Part shown: positions 8,688 through 16,820 of the stretch, piece after piece
How the letters are laid out: every line of letters begins with the position of its first letter
Position numbering within the stretch: position 1 is the first letter of the stretch
Origin: Bacillota bacterium
GTDB taxonomy: Bacteria > Bacillota > Clostridia > Lachnospirales > Lachnospiraceae
Direction: 5' to 3'
Assembly: GCA_023386315.1 (NCBI GenBank)
Contig: JAEWJZ010000014.1
Span: forward strand, 191,001 to 255,000
Length of the DNA stretch: 64,000 bases
Translations under genes and position numbers: made by a program
Notes under the pieces: generated by a model
Seen by the model: only the letters and a program-made list of their open reading frames with translations
Databases searched by the model: none
Told to the model about the DNA's origin: nothing

Positions 8688-9730
8688 GGCGGCACCTGCT
8701 TTTCTATGTATACCAAAAGCTCCTTTAAACGTTCCGTTTCTTTCACTTTCCGGCTCTTGTATCTGCGGTAAGGAATCTCATAAACCTGATAGGTCTCCGG
8801 CTTTCCATATTTTTTCATGGCCGCTTCTATCTCTTCCATTGACATCAGTCCATCTGTACTGTAACTCAGTATGATGTGGCGGTACCTGGCGTTAGAAAGC
8901 AATTCCTCAAAGGCAGGAACTGCCTTGTTTTTCATACAGAACTCTGATTTCTGCCCTTCTGCTTCCGGTCTTTGTCCGGTGACTCCCCGCACTTCTGGAT
9001 AATCATATCTGGCAGCTGTCTCCAGAACATGGTAATTAGAAAAATACTGTCTGGAATTATAAGGGGGATCGATATAGAGAATATCACCTTCCAGCCGCTT
9101 TAATAAATCCGAACCATTTTCATTATAGCAGCGGTTTTCCTTCCCATTGTGAGTGACCGGAAGCCGATAAAGCTCATAATGCTTATAGCTTCTTCTCTCC
9201 CAGGACTTATGAAAAGCGCCATAGGTTCCTGATGTATTGGAAACAAAAGGGATTCCCTCTACAATACATGCAACCAGATAAAAATACTCATCTTCGCTTA
9301 ACAATCCGGAGGACTTCCAGTCCTCTGCAGTACAGCGTGCAAAGTCGATGCGAAGTGCATTGTCATCATTTAAATACATACGGCCGCCCACAGGTGCATA
9401 TGTATTCTGAAAAAAACGCCGTTCCACAGGCAGCTCTTCCAATTCCTTCTTTTGTAACCCGTTAAAGTAATCCAGTGGATCTGCAATCCCTGTCTCTGCC
9501 TGCAAACGGGTAAACTCCGGCATCTGATCGTTCTCAACGGTTGCCCGCTGAAGCACATAAGAAAAGTACAGCAGGTCATTGGAACAGACCTGGTACCACT
9601 GTTTAAAATATCTGGCAACCGCAGCGGTTCCAGAAAATATATCACAAAAGCTTTCCGCTTCCGGTGCTTTCTCGTCAATTACACTCTTAATCTGATCCAG
9701 CAGCAGTGTCTTGCTTCCAATAAATCTCAT
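8678..9730 (-). CDS. Second D12-class adenine-specific DNA methyltransferase
   Basis: 350-residue methyltransferase with the opening MRFIGSKTLLLDQI, the AdoMet motif FCDIFSGTAAVARYFK near residue 28 and the catalytic motif YIDPPYNSRQYFSNYHVLE near 217. It differs clearly from its downstream partner, so this is not a recent duplication. Two different adenine methyltransferases in tandem are typical of modification systems for asymmetric sites, one enzyme per strand; the N-terminus resembles what I remember of one half of M.FokI-like enzymes, which I cannot verify here. Start ATG 9730 follows GGGAGCAAG. Confidence 0.85.
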   Translation of the reverse strand: MRFIGSKTLLLDQIKSVIDEKAPEAESFCDIFSGTAAVARYFKQWYQVCSNDLLYFSYVLQRATVENDQMPEFTRLQAETGIADPLDYFNGLQKKELEELPVERRFFQNTYAPVGGRMYLNDDNALRIDFARCTAEDWKSSGLLSEDEYFYLVACIVEGIPFVSNTSGTYGAFHKSWERRSYKHYELYRLPVTHNGKENRCYNENGSDLLKRLEGDILYIDPPYNSRQYFSNYHVLETAARYDYPEVRGVTGQRPEAEGQKSEFCMKNKAVPAFEELLSNARYRHIILSYSTDGLMSMEEIEAAMKKYGKPETYQVYEIPYRRYKSRKVKETERLKELLVYIEKQVPPCT

Positions 9731-9825
9731 TCTTTTCTTGCTCCCATTTCATTTTACCTGCCTATCATTATAATGTAAAATCATAAAAAACACAAGAAAA
9801 GATACACCTGCCGGTTACTGCTTTC

Positions 9826-10830
9826 TTAAGACTTCTTTTTTTTTTGCTTTCTTAGTCTTTTTAACCTGTACATTTTTTCATCCGCTATCTTTAAGGCAGT
9901 CTCAGGCAGCAGATTCATTTCTTTTTTAATACAGATGATTCCATAGCTGACAGACATAGGGTAGCCTGCCAAAATGCCGGAAAGATTCCGGTTTATTCCA
10001 GCCAGCCTTTCCTCAGCCTCACCTTCCGTTAGTCCCCGGTAAAGGACTACAAATTCATCTCCGCCGAATCGGCAGACAAAATCACCCTTTCCGGCAGACT
10101 CTTTTAATTCCTGAGATACACATTTTAAATATTGATCTCCGTTTAAATGGCCAAACTGATCATTGATTGTTTTTAATCCATCTAAATCCACCATACACAA
10201 GGCAAATGATGATTCGGCCTTAATATACTCATCAATGGTACTGATACAGCATCTTCGGTTATTAAGCCCCGTCAGTTCATCTTTATATGCCATCACTTCC
10301 AGATAGGCTTCTGTTTCTTTCTGATAAGTCACATCTGTGATCAGATGAATGACCGCTTTCGTATTTTCCCACTTCAGAGGATGGGATTCTACCTGAAAGA
10401 ATTTCTCTCTGCTGCATTTAAACTCGTATTTATGTTTATCTGTTATTTCTTCAGATGACTGAAGCCGTTCCATCAGCCCGCACGTCTCTCCGCAGAAAAA
10501 ATGCCCGTTTTCCTGATTATAGAGACGCTTTCTAACCAGATTATTGGTATAAAGGATTTTACCTGTCTTCTCCTCCGTTACAACAACCCAGTCCTTTAAG
10601 CTGTTAATTATGGACAAAAGCAGGGAACTGAATCCCCTGCTTCTAACCGCCTGCTCTAGCAGCTTGTGCTCTCTTACTTTCATTTCATTCATGCATCTGG
10701 AAAGACAGGAAATTGTCTCCTGCAGCTCCTTATATACTGGCGCTTCTCCTTCCAGGTCTCCCACCGGCGGTTTATTTAAAATAATATTCCGAATCTGCTC
10801 CAGAAGAACATAAGCATCTTTTTCCGTCAT
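9826..10830 (-). CDS. PAS-GGDEF diguanylate cyclase
   Basis: 334-residue soluble sensor enzyme predicted to make cyclic di-GMP. After an N-terminal helical stretch a PAS-like domain spans about residues 70-165 (SLKDWVVVTEEKTGKILYTNN). The GGDEF domain runs from DELTGLNNRR to the end with the intact active-site GGDEF in CRFGGDEFVVLYRG. An RxxD inhibitory site is not evident just before it. The start follows GAAGGTGCAGTAA and lies 16 bases after the stop of a chemoreceptor stump, so it was probably once the second gene of a receptor-cyclase operon. Confidence 0.88.
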   Translation of the reverse strand: MTEKDAYVLLEQIRNIILNKPPVGDLEGEAPVYKELQETISCLSRCMNEMKVREHKLLEQAVRSRGFSSLLLSIINSLKDWVVVTEEKTGKILYTNNLVRKRLYNQENGHFFCGETCGLMERLQSSEEITDKHKYEFKCSREKFFQVESHPLKWENTKAVIHLITDVTYQKETEAYLEVMAYKDELTGLNNRRCCISTIDEYIKAESSFALCMVDLDGLKTINDQFGHLNGDQYLKCVSQELKESAGKGDFVCRFGGDEFVVLYRGLTEGEAEERLAGINRNLSGILAGYPMSVSYGIICIKKEMNLLPETALKIADEKMYRLKRLRKQKKKKS

Positions 10831-10845
10831 TTACTGCACCTTCTA

Positions 10846-11031
10846 TCATGAGTTGACTCTTGTTTTAAGCTTAAAGTGGCTGATCAGCCCCATTATTGCC
10901 TCTGCCTGGCTGTTTAACTCTTCACTTGCAGCTGCACTCTCCTCTGAAGTTGCGGAAATTCTCCCATTTACTTCATTGGCAGACTTAAAACTGGCGGTTA
11001 CAGGTACCGGATTTAGACCGGCCCCCTTCCA
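10846..11031 (-). pseudogene. 3' stump of a methyl-accepting chemotaxis protein gene
   Basis: Reading back from the stop at 10846-10848 the frame encodes ISATSEESAAASEELNSQA followed by about 20 residues ending HFKLKTRVNS, the standard C-terminal tail of a chemoreceptor signalling domain. Similarity fades upstream of about 10985-11000 and the frame closes at a TAA just beyond 11031, so at least 500 codons are missing. The broken end faces the serine recombinase and its palindromes, suggesting deletion or insertion linked to recombination. No start codon is usable. Confidence 0.75.
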
Positions 11032-11226
11032 TTATTACTTAATATAGTTATAATTGTCTTATTTTCGATTAAAATAACCGATTTTTTATAAATTTTCTTA
11101 TATTTATTGTCAAAAAGGTGTACCTTTCTATATCATCGTCAAAAAAGCCCTTTCTGTTATTTTTTTGTTGAAATATGTCGGAATTTTTATTATAATATAT
11201 TATGGTTGATTTTACTCATTTAACAG
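11032..11226. other. AT-rich non-coding junction with a short GTAC palindrome
   Basis: Very AT-rich stretch between the receptor stump and the recombinase. It contains AAAGGTGTACCTTT at 11114-11127, whose arms match the centre of the larger palindrome at 11227-11274. No gene is visible. Confidence 0.5.
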
Positions 11227-11274
11227 GCATATTGTAATGCTGAAAAGGTACACCTTTTTAGCATTACAATATGC
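11227..11274. repeat. 48-bp near-perfect palindrome upstream of serine recombinase
   Basis: Arms GCATATTGTAATGCT and AGCATTACAATATGC are exact complements; the interior is AAAAGGT-AC-ACCTTTT with one mismatched pair between. The centre is therefore a two-base AC core within a GTAC-like symmetric site, the form expected for the crossover site of a small serine recombinase. A second, shorter site with the same arms (AAAGGT, ACCTTT) lies about 136 bases upstream. As RNA it could also form a long hairpin, but no T-run follows. Confidence 0.7.
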
Positions 11275-11337
11275 TTGTCTCATTTTAAAATCCACTCTTT
11301 CTGCCATAATAAGAAAGTCAGGAGGTAAAATTACAAT

Positions 11338-11952
11338 ATGAATAATTTTTATGGTTACGTAAGAGTATCCACACTGGACCAAAATGTGGAACGGCAGCTG
11401 ATTGAGCTGATTAAATGGGGAGTTTTAGAGAAAAACATCTACTGTGATAAATTATCGGGAAAAGATTTCAACCGGCCTCAGTATCAGAAGCTGAAGCGAA
11501 AGCTAAAAGAAGGTGATGTACTGGTGGTCAAGAGTCTGGACCGTCTTGGAAGAAACTATGAAGATATACAACAAGAATGGAGAGACATTGTTAAAATAAC
11601 AAAGGCAGATATTGTAATTATTGACATGCCGATTCTTGACACACGCACAAATAAGGATTTAATTGGAACTCTGATATCGGACATTGTCTTACAGCTGCTT
11701 TCTTATGTAGCTCAGGCAGAAAGAGAGAGCATCAGGCAGAGGCAGGCAGAAGGAATTGCCATAGCAAAAGCAAACGGCAAACATCTGGGAAGATATCCTT
11801 CCCCTCTTCCTGATGAATTCTTCCCGGTATATGAAAAATGGCTGAACCGGGAGTATTCTTTGCGGACAGCCAGCCAAGTCCTTGGGATCACGATCAGCCA
11901 GTTCCGTACCATGATAAAAAAGCACGAGAAAGGTTTGGATAACCTGACTTGA
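11338..11952 (+). CDS. Small serine recombinase (resolvase/invertase family)
   Basis: 204-residue site-specific recombinase. The catalytic serine lies in YGYVRVSTLDQN (residue about 10), followed by the conserved KLSGKDFNRPQYQKL and the arginine motif VVKSLDRLGRNY. The long E-helix ends in AERESIRQRQAEGIAIAK, and a C-terminal helix-turn-helix is seen at SLRTASQVLGITISQFRTMI. Size fits Tn3-type resolvases and Hin-type invertases. The gene is preceded by AGGAGGTAAAATTACAAT and by two related palindromes, which are its likely sites. There is no transposase nearby, so it is either a stand-alone invertase/resolvase or the remains of a mobile element. Confidence 0.9.
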   Translation: MNNFYGYVRVSTLDQNVERQLIELIKWGVLEKNIYCDKLSGKDFNRPQYQKLKRKLKEGDVLVVKSLDRLGRNYEDIQQEWRDIVKITKADIVIIDMPILDTRTNKDLIGTLISDIVLQLLSYVAQAERESIRQRQAEGIAIAKANGKHLGRYPSPLPDEFFPVYEKWLNREYSLRTASQVLGITISQFRTMIKKHEKGLDNLT

Positions 11953-11978
11953 AAATACCAGGCTGTTTGTGATACAAT
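11949..11978 (+). promoter_or_regulatory. Promoter of the DtxR/MntR-like gene
   Basis: TTGAAA at 11949-11954 and TACAAT at 11973-11978 with an 18-base spacer. Transcription would start near 11985, leaving a very short leader before the first possible start codon. Confidence 0.6.
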
Positions 11979-11999
11979 AAACAGATACGAAAAGAACTA

Positions 12000-12392
12000 T
12001 TGAAAGAAGGTGCTGTTACGAAAATACAGGAATCTGCTGAAAATTATCTGGAAGCAATCTTAATGCTTCACAGGCGCAACGGATATGTCCGATCAATCGA
12101 TATAGCGGGAGAATTGGAGTTTTCCAAGCCCAGCGTCAGTGTGGCTATGAAGAATCTGCGTGAGAATGGTTTCATCGATATGGATGAGAATGGACATATT
12201 ACACTGCTGGAAAAAGGTCAGGAAATCGCAGAACGGATTTACGAGCGTCACACCTTCCTATCCGACTGGCTTATGGCTCTTGGAGTTGAGCGTAAGATCG
12301 CCTTGGAGGATGCCTGCCGGATTGAGCATGTGATCAGTGCAGAAAGTTTTGCAGCAATTAAAGCCTTTGTAAACGGCAGAGAAAAAGGATAA
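12000..12392 (+). CDS. DtxR/MntR-family metal-dependent regulator, start uncertain
   Basis: 130 residues if read from TTG at 12000. The winged helix-turn-helix is ESAENYLEAILMLHRRNGYV, then SIDIAGELEFSKPSVSVAMKNL, and the metal-binding/dimer part is ERHTFLSDWLMALG with ACRIEHVISAESF (histidines and glutamates in family positions). There is no SH3-like third domain, as in MntR. Family proteins usually start M-K-(I/L)-Q-E-S; here that methionine position is ACG at 12018, which has an ideal AGAAGG seven bases before it. Either a point change removed the normal ATG and TTG is used, or ACG is used weakly. It ends 41 bases from the convergent metal ATPase gene and probably controls metal traffic. 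Confidence 0.8.
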   Translation: MKEGAVTKIQESAENYLEAILMLHRRNGYVRSIDIAGELEFSKPSVSVAMKNLRENGFIDMDENGHITLLEKGQEIAERIYERHTFLSDWLMALGVERKIALEDACRIEHVISAESFAAIKAFVNGREKG

Positions 12393-12397
12393 TGGTT

Positions 12398-12431
12398 AAG
12401 CAGCATTGAAAAGAACTTTCCAATGCTGCTT
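12398..12431. terminator. Terminator between convergent regulator and ATPase genes
   Basis: Perfect 11-bp arms AAGCAGCATTG and CAATGCTGCTT, with further pairing of GAAA and TTTC inside, followed on the plus strand by TATTTATTT. Confidence 0.85.
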
Positions 12432-12433
12432 AT

Positions 12434-14302
12434 TTATTTCACACTCCACTTTAAGAGGAACGCTGAGTTAATAATCACAGCTAAGGAACCTGCATTATGT
12501 ACCAGAGCTCCCACTACCGGATTTAAAACTCCGGTTACTGCAAGAATAATTGCCGCAAAGTTCAGCAGCATGGAAAACCCCAGATTATAATGGATCGTCC
12601 TCATCATTTTTTTCGAAAGGGACAATAGATGCGGAATTTCCTTTATCTCGTCACTCACAAGAGCTATATCTGCTGCTTCCACTGCTATATCGCTTCCAAT
12701 CCCGCCCATGGCGATTCCAACAAAAGACCGTTTTAAAGCAGGAGCATCATTTATGCCATCTCCAATCATACAAACCCGTTTCTGATCTCCCTCATAAGTA
12801 TTAATCCAGTTCAGTTTATCCTCAGGCAGGCACTCTGCATGAACTTCCATAATCCCAAGCTGCCCGGCAATATGCACGGCTGCGCTTTTATGATCACCCG
12901 TCAGAAGTACAGGCGCTGCTCCGATTTCCATTATCTGTTTGATTACCTCACCGGCCTCCTTCCTGAGCGTATCGGATAATGCAAGAAAGCCGGCCGGATT
13001 CCTGTCAACAGACAGATAGATGACAGTACAACCCTGTTGAAGATAAGATTCCGCCTTTCCTTTGTGCTGCCCGTCTAATTCAATCCCGTTTTCCCACAGC
13101 AGTTCCGGATTCCCAGCCAGAATTTCCTTTCCCATAATGACTGACTTAACTCCCCGTCCCGGAATCATCTCAAATTCCTCTGCAGCCATGATATCCGCTT
13201 TCTTTTCCTCTTTGAACGAACGAAGAACCGCTTTTCCCAGCGGATGCTCAGAGCGGGCTTCTGCGCCTGCAGCAAGTGCAAATATTTTTTCTTCCTCATA
13301 TTCTTTCATAAAACTGACTACAGCCACTACTTTTGGAGTGCCATAGGTTAAAGTACCGGTTTTATCAAAGGTCAGTTTACTGACTGCAGACAGACGTTCC
13401 AATGCATCTCCCTCTCTGACCAGGAATCCATGCTTTGTGGCATTGCCGATTGCTGCCATAATAGCCGTAGGAGTAGCGAGAACAAGTGCACATGGACAAA
13501 ATACTACCAGTATGGTAACTGCACGCATTGGCTCACCTGTTATAAACCAGGTCAGTATGGCGGAAACCATGGCTGCTGCCACAATCCACGTAGCCCATCG
13601 GTCTGCGACGCCCACTATTTTCGCTTTTCCTGCATCTGCTGACTGAACCAGACGTATCATTCTTTGTATGGAACTATCCTCTCCTACCCTGGTCGCCTCC
13701 ATGTCAAAGGAACCGAACTGATTGACTGTACCGCTGGAAACTTCATCTCCCGGACCCTTATCAGCAGGAAGTGATTCACCCGTCATAACAGCCTGATTCA
13801 CAGAGGTTCTGCCAGATTTAATGATCCCGTCAGCAGGAACCGTCTCTCCCGGAAGCACTCTCAAAAGATCTCCTTTCAGAACCTCTGCCGCCGGTATAAT
13901 GGTTTCCATGGATCCTTCCAGCCTCCTTGCTGTGCGGGGCGTTAAATGAACCAGTTTTTCAATTCCATCTCTCGCTTTCTTCACTGTAAACTCTTCCAGA
14001 AATGCCCCCAGCTGCATGATAAAAGCGATTTCTCCGGCAGCAAATATTTCTCCTGTTACAACAGAGGCTATCAGAGCAATAGATACCAGCACATCAGCTT
14101 TGATGTCAAACTCAGTAATTAAACCGATGAACGCCTCCAATATGATAGGAATTCCACAAAAAAGAACTGCAGCCCACGCTGGATCAAAGGGAACCGGCAC
14201 CAGATGAAAAAAGCTGAAAATAAGTGCAAGTGCAGAAACTGCCAGACTTGCTTTTTCCCTTAAAGCCCCTCCCCATTCCAGAATCTCTTTTAATTTATTC
14301 AT
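12434..14302 (-). CDS. P1B-type heavy-metal translocating ATPase
   Basis: 622-residue membrane pump exporting or importing a transition metal at the cost of ATP. Seen: TGES actuator motif (AVMTGESLPADKG), membrane metal site CPC in VVFCPCALVLATPTA, phosphorylation motif DKTGT, the SEHP nucleotide motif and the hinge GDGINDAPAL. About eight membrane segments. The usual N-terminal CxxC metal-binding domain is absent. The CPC motif fits copper/silver or zinc/cadmium/cobalt/manganese subgroups, and the last helix (HNAGSLAVIINSA) does not settle the substrate for me. Start ATG 14302 follows GGGAGGAAAATT. The promoter carries two CsoR-type operators, which argues for copper control. Confidence 0.92.
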   Translation of the reverse strand: MNKLKEILEWGGALREKASLAVSALALIFSFFHLVPVPFDPAWAAVLFCGIPIILEAFIGLITEFDIKADVLVSIALIASVVTGEIFAAGEIAFIMQLGAFLEEFTVKKARDGIEKLVHLTPRTARRLEGSMETIIPAAEVLKGDLLRVLPGETVPADGIIKSGRTSVNQAVMTGESLPADKGPGDEVSSGTVNQFGSFDMEATRVGEDSSIQRMIRLVQSADAGKAKIVGVADRWATWIVAAAMVSAILTWFITGEPMRAVTILVVFCPCALVLATPTAIMAAIGNATKHGFLVREGDALERLSAVSKLTFDKTGTLTYGTPKVVAVVSFMKEYEEEKIFALAAGAEARSEHPLGKAVLRSFKEEKKADIMAAEEFEMIPGRGVKSVIMGKEILAGNPELLWENGIELDGQHKGKAESYLQQGCTVIYLSVDRNPAGFLALSDTLRKEAGEVIKQIMEIGAAPVLLTGDHKSAAVHIAGQLGIMEVHAECLPEDKLNWINTYEGDQKRVCMIGDGINDAPALKRSFVGIAMGGIGSDIAVEAADIALVSDEIKEIPHLLSLSKKMMRTIHYNLGFSMLLNFAAIILAVTGVLNPVVGALVHNAGSLAVIINSAFLLKWSVK

Positions 14303-14318
14303 AATTTTCCTCCCGTGC

Positions 14319-14334
14319 ATACCCATGGGGGTAT
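14319..14334. promoter_or_regulatory. CsoR-type operator 2 (leader of ATPase gene)
   Basis: ATACCCATGGGGGTAT, an imperfect G/C-rich palindrome in an AT-rich setting as in known CsoR operators. It sits between the transcription start and ribosome binding site and is the exact inverted copy of operator 1 at 14354-14369. Confidence 0.7.
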
Positions 14335-14350
14335 AAGTATTTACCTGTCA

Positions 14351-14379
14351 AATATACCCCCATGGGTATTAATTGTCAA
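14351..14379 (-). promoter_or_regulatory. ATPase promoter with embedded CsoR-type operator 1
   Basis: On the minus strand TTGACA (14374-14379) and TATATT (14351-14356) are 17 bases apart. The 16-base operator ATACCCCCATGGGTAT (14354-14369) fills the spacer and overlaps the -10, so bound repressor would block RNA polymerase directly. Confidence 0.8.
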
Positions 14380-14599
14380 GTGGAACTGAAAAATTACATG
14401 GTTATTTCTCTCAGATTGAAAAAAATACTCTTTATGTTATACTGTGATTATCTGAGCAAAACACAGCTGTAAATTAAAAATAATATCTGCTTGAAATAAC
14501 ACCGCTCCGCACAAATTGTCAGGCGGTTAAAATTATTTTCCCGTATTATAGGTTCTATATGAACTATCACATAAAATAACTCACAAGCGGGGAGAGATC

Positions 14600-15571
14600 A
14601 TGAACAATGATATTATGAATTTAGAAAATATAATTAAAACAGATTATGATAATATTGCCGGTATTGTTGTACAAAAAAAGGGCGAAATCGTTTATGAACG
14701 ATATTTTGACGGTTTCACTTCTGAAGATACCATTCATACTATGTCGGTGACAAAAAGTATAATATCGGCGCTGACAGGCATTGCCATAGACAGAGGCTAT
14801 ATTAAAAGCCCGGATCAGAAGGTTTTGGAATTTTTTCCTGAATACAAACTTAAGAGGGGAGAAAAAACGATACAGCATGTCACCATAGAAAATATGCTTA
14901 CAATGACCGCACCGTATAAATATAAATCAGAACCTTACACAAAGGTGTATACCAGTGATGACTGGACGAAAGCTGCTCTGGATTTATTAGGGGGCAAAGC
15001 TGGCATCACCAGGGAATTTAAGTATTCCACTGTAGGAACACAGATTTTATCCGGAATCATTATAAATGCCACAGGCAGTTCCGTATCCGATTTCGCAGCG
15101 GAGTTTTTGTTTAATCCCCTTGGAATCAAAGCTCCTGGCAATACCAGAATAAGCAATAAAGAGGAACATTTCGCCTTTTTAAAGGAAAGACATGTAAGCG
15201 GCTGGGCTGTAGATCCAAAGGGCGTGAATACGGCTGGCTGGGGACTTTGCCTGACGCCCCGGGATATGGCAAAAATCGGGCAGCTATATTTAAACAACGG
15301 CATTTACGACGACCGGAGGATTTTATCCAGTAAATGGATTTTGGACAGCACAAAGGAAAAAAGCCGCTGGGGAGAACTGCCTTATGGTTATTTATGGTGG
15401 ATTGCTGATTATGATGGATACCATTGTTACTCGGCTATTGGTGACGGAGGGAACTTTATATTTGTCAACCAGGATAAAAGCATTGTTGTCGCCATAGCAT
15501 CACGGTTTGAACCGAAATACAAAGTTAACATTGAACTGGTTACCAGGGAAATTATTCCCTTGTTTGAATAG
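14600..15571 (+). CDS. Serine hydrolase, beta-lactamase (class C/EstB) fold
   Basis: 323-residue protein of the serine beta-lactamase-like superfamily. The active-site SxxK is SVTKSI near residue 51, and the second motif Y-x-(N/T) is KYSTVGTQ near 140. A conserved glycine-rich strand appears as AIGDGGNFIFVNQDKS, the place of the KTG-like motif. No signal peptide or membrane segment, so it is cytoplasmic and more likely an esterase, amidase or peptidase than a resistance enzyme. Start follows GGGGAGAGATC. It is 41 bases before an AraC-GyrI regulator on the same strand, possibly its regulator. Confidence 0.82.
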   Translation: MNNDIMNLENIIKTDYDNIAGIVVQKKGEIVYERYFDGFTSEDTIHTMSVTKSIISALTGIAIDRGYIKSPDQKVLEFFPEYKLKRGEKTIQHVTIENMLTMTAPYKYKSEPYTKVYTSDDWTKAALDLLGGKAGITREFKYSTVGTQILSGIIINATGSSVSDFAAEFLFNPLGIKAPGNTRISNKEEHFAFLKERHVSGWAVDPKGVNTAGWGLCLTPRDMAKIGQLYLNNGIYDDRRILSSKWILDSTKEKSRWGELPYGYLWWIADYDGYHCYSAIGDGGNFIFVNQDKSIVVAIASRFEPKYKVNIELVTREIIPLFE

Positions 15572-15612
15572 AACCGGTTCATTATCAGAAATCAGGCTGG
15601 AGGTAACGTAAG

Positions 15613-16488
15613 ATGGATTGGATCAGCGGAATACAAAAAGCGGTAGATTACGTGGAAGAACAGATTACCATGGATCTGGATTTTAGTGAGATTGCAAAAC
15701 AGGCTTATTCATCAAGCTTTCATTTTCAGCGTGTATTTGGAATTCTCTGCGGATTCACACTGGGAGACTATATCCGTATGCGCAGACTTACTCTTGCAGG
15801 CTTGGAGCTGGCGGCGACAAACACACGGATTCTGGATATCGCTGTAAAATACGGCTACGACACTCAGGAAAGCTTCAGCCGTGCTTTTACACGTTTTCAT
15901 GGCGTATCTCCTTCTCAGGCGCGAAACGGAGCTGGTTTAAAATCTTTTTCCCGCCTTTCTGTAAAACTGATACTGGCAGGTGCCAATGTGACGGATTACA
16001 GAATTGAAAAGAGGGAAAGCTTTCAAATGATTGGAAGACCTCTGCGGGTGTCCGGTAAAAAGGAACTGACCTCTGCCAGAATATCTGATTTCTGGCAGCA
16101 GTGCCGCATGGATGGAACAATTGAGGAGTTGTCCGGATACATTTCTGAAGCTAATATATTCGGTGGAAGCATTGCAGGAGCGGGTTTCGGTAAGGATGCC
16201 CCTGATTCCAACTGTCCCTATGCCATTGGTGTCCATTATAATGGCATTCCAGCTGCTAAAAAAGATTTGATTGTATGGGAAATTCCAGCCCATACTTACG
16301 CTGTGTTCCCATGCACCGGTTCAATGCCGGAAGCATTTACCAGGCTGTATCAGCAAATTTACAGTGAATTTTTTCCTGCCAGCGACTATCAGCCCTGCGG
16401 CGGCACCGACTTTGAAGCCTATCCTTCCGCTGATGTGAAGAATCCATTCTATACCTGTGAAATATGGGTTGCTGTAGAAAAGAAATAA
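15613..16488 (+). CDS. AraC-family regulator with GyrI-like effector domain
   Basis: 291 residues. Residues 8-105 form the double helix-turn-helix of the AraC family (DLDFSEIAKQAYSSSFHFQRVFG and AVKYGYDTQESFSRAFTRFHGVSPSQAR). Residues about 125-290 form a GyrI/SRPBCC-like small-molecule domain (TDYRIEKRESFQMIGRPLRV ... AHTYAVFPCTG). Such proteins (BltR/Rob-like) activate responses to drugs or other amphipathic molecules. A second protein with the same architecture is encoded at 41391-42305. Start follows GGAGGTAACGTAAG. Confidence 0.88.
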   Translation: MDWISGIQKAVDYVEEQITMDLDFSEIAKQAYSSSFHFQRVFGILCGFTLGDYIRMRRLTLAGLELAATNTRILDIAVKYGYDTQESFSRAFTRFHGVSPSQARNGAGLKSFSRLSVKLILAGANVTDYRIEKRESFQMIGRPLRVSGKKELTSARISDFWQQCRMDGTIEELSGYISEANIFGGSIAGAGFGKDAPDSNCPYAIGVHYNGIPAAKKDLIVWEIPAHTYAVFPCTGSMPEAFTRLYQQIYSEFFPASDYQPCGGTDFEAYPSADVKNPFYTCEIWVAVEKK

Positions 16489-16522
16489 CAGGACCGCCGA
16501 TTTTACCGGCTGCCCTGCTTTT
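16489..16522 (+). terminator. Probable terminator of the serine hydrolase-AraC unit
   Basis: Imperfect hairpin CAGGACCGCCG / CGGCTGCCCTG (two mismatches) followed by CTTTT. It starts right at the AraC stop codon. Confidence 0.5.
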
Positions 16523-16531
16523 ACATTGGAA

Positions 16532-16807
16532 TCATGTCATATTGGCGAAACGTTCTACCGCCTTTGTGAAACTCTCAATAGTCTTATCTGCATCTCCATG
16601 CTCAATTCCATCTCTGACACAATGATTAATATGTCCCTCCAGAACCACCTGTCCAACCCGGTGCAGCGCTGATTTTGCTGCATTGATCTGAGCAAGTACA
16701 TCTTCACAGGGAACATCTTCGTCCACCATACGGTCAATTGCCTGAACCTGGCCGATGATCTTTTTTAAACGCCGATGAAGATTATCGGCATCCATACACT
16801 GTTTCAT
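16532..16807 (-). CDS. csoR: CsoR-family copper-sensing repressor
   Basis: 91-residue all-helical DUF156 repressor. The metal-site residues are C34, H59 and C63, the same Cys-x24-His-x3-Cys spacing as the Cu(I) site of CsoR, and unlike the RcnR or FrmR patterns. On copper binding such proteins release DNA. Start follows CGGAGGTGCAGA. It has its own promoter with a 16-base operator of the same type found twice at the P1B ATPase promoter 2 kb away, so the two genes probably form one regulon even though other genes lie between. No copper chaperone gene is seen. Confidence 0.9.
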   Translation of the reverse strand: MKQCMDADNLHRRLKKIIGQVQAIDRMVDEDVPCEDVLAQINAAKSALHRVGQVVLEGHINHCVRDGIEHGDADKTIESFTKAVERFANMT

Positions 16808-16820
16808 TCTGCACCTCCGG

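Noticed and set aside
10853..11047. 64-residue plus-strand frame between cyclase and recombinase
   Set aside because: The opposite strand encodes the chemoreceptor tail (EESAAASEEL), which fully explains this frame.
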